In this document: piece by piece, positions 5,218 through 5,257 of the stretch
Layout of the letters: every line of letters begins with the position of its first letter
Numbering within the stretch: position 1 is the first letter of the stretch
From: Butyricicoccus_A sp963620595
GTDB lineage: Bacteria; Bacillota; Clostridia; Oscillospirales; Butyricicoccaceae
Assembly: GCA_963620595.1 (NCBI GenBank)
Contig: CAVFAY010000058.1
Location: 1 to 5,257, forward strand
Reading direction: 5' to 3'
Length of the DNA: 5,257 nucleotides
Translations under genes and position numbers: made by a program
The notes under the pieces: model-generated
Told to the model about the DNA's origin: nothing
Databases searched by the model: none
What the model saw: only the letters and a program-made list of their open reading frames with translations

Positions 5218-5257
5218 GGTATTTTTGAAGCTATTTAATAAATGGGGCTTTCGTTCG
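5218..5257. other. Unassigned sequence to the window end
   Basis: Forty AT-rich bases with no open frame of useful length, no promoter-like pair of boxes and no clear hairpin. If the tRNA interpretation is right, this is ordinary chromosomal DNA outside the element. Confidence 0.5.

Overview
The window suggests a Gram-positive, low-to-moderate-GC anaerobe of the class Clostridia, probably a gut Lachnospiraceae or Oscillospiraceae relative. The evidence is a strong AGGAG ribosome binding site, a huge secreted protein combining BspA-type leucine-rich repeats, a bacterial Ig-like domain, Cys/His-rich modules and three C-terminal SLH domains, and a T-discriminator tRNA-Thr ending in encoded CCA. 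The genus cannot be fixed from this sequence.

Layout: positions 1-63 hold a long hairpin and the ribosome binding site. Positions 64-4635 are one intact gene for a 1523-residue surface protein: signal peptide, about 14 LRR_5/BspA repeats, Ig-like domain, about 500 residues I cannot assign, a probable beta-sandwich module, three Cys/His-rich repeats and a triple SLH anchor. Two back-to-back hairpins (4662-4709) follow the stop and probably end the transcript. Positions 4710-5136 have no convincing gene but are rich in structure: a 14-bp palindrome overlapping a TTGACA box, a 13-bp perfect inverted repeat, and four direct TGGGA(A)CA repeats spaced 11, 10 and 20 bp apart. Positions 5137-5181 are the 3' half of a tRNA-Thr(GGT) gene, starting exactly at the anticodon loop, followed by a strong intrinsic terminator (5186-5217).

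Interpretation: the tRNA 3' half without a 5' half, next to helically phased repeats and an inverted repeat, looks like the displaced attachment site of a tyrosine-recombinase integrative element (prophage, ICE or satellite) that inserted in the anticodon loop of a tRNA-Thr gene. The orientation places the element to the left, so the adhesin-like gene may be cargo near its right end. A 13-nt copy of the tRNA core at 4721-4733 raises the alternative of a small 420-bp remnant lying between the gene and the tRNA fragment. No integrase gene lies in the window, although a short frame at 4995-5081 resembles the Gly/Asn/Thr-rich tail of such enzymes.
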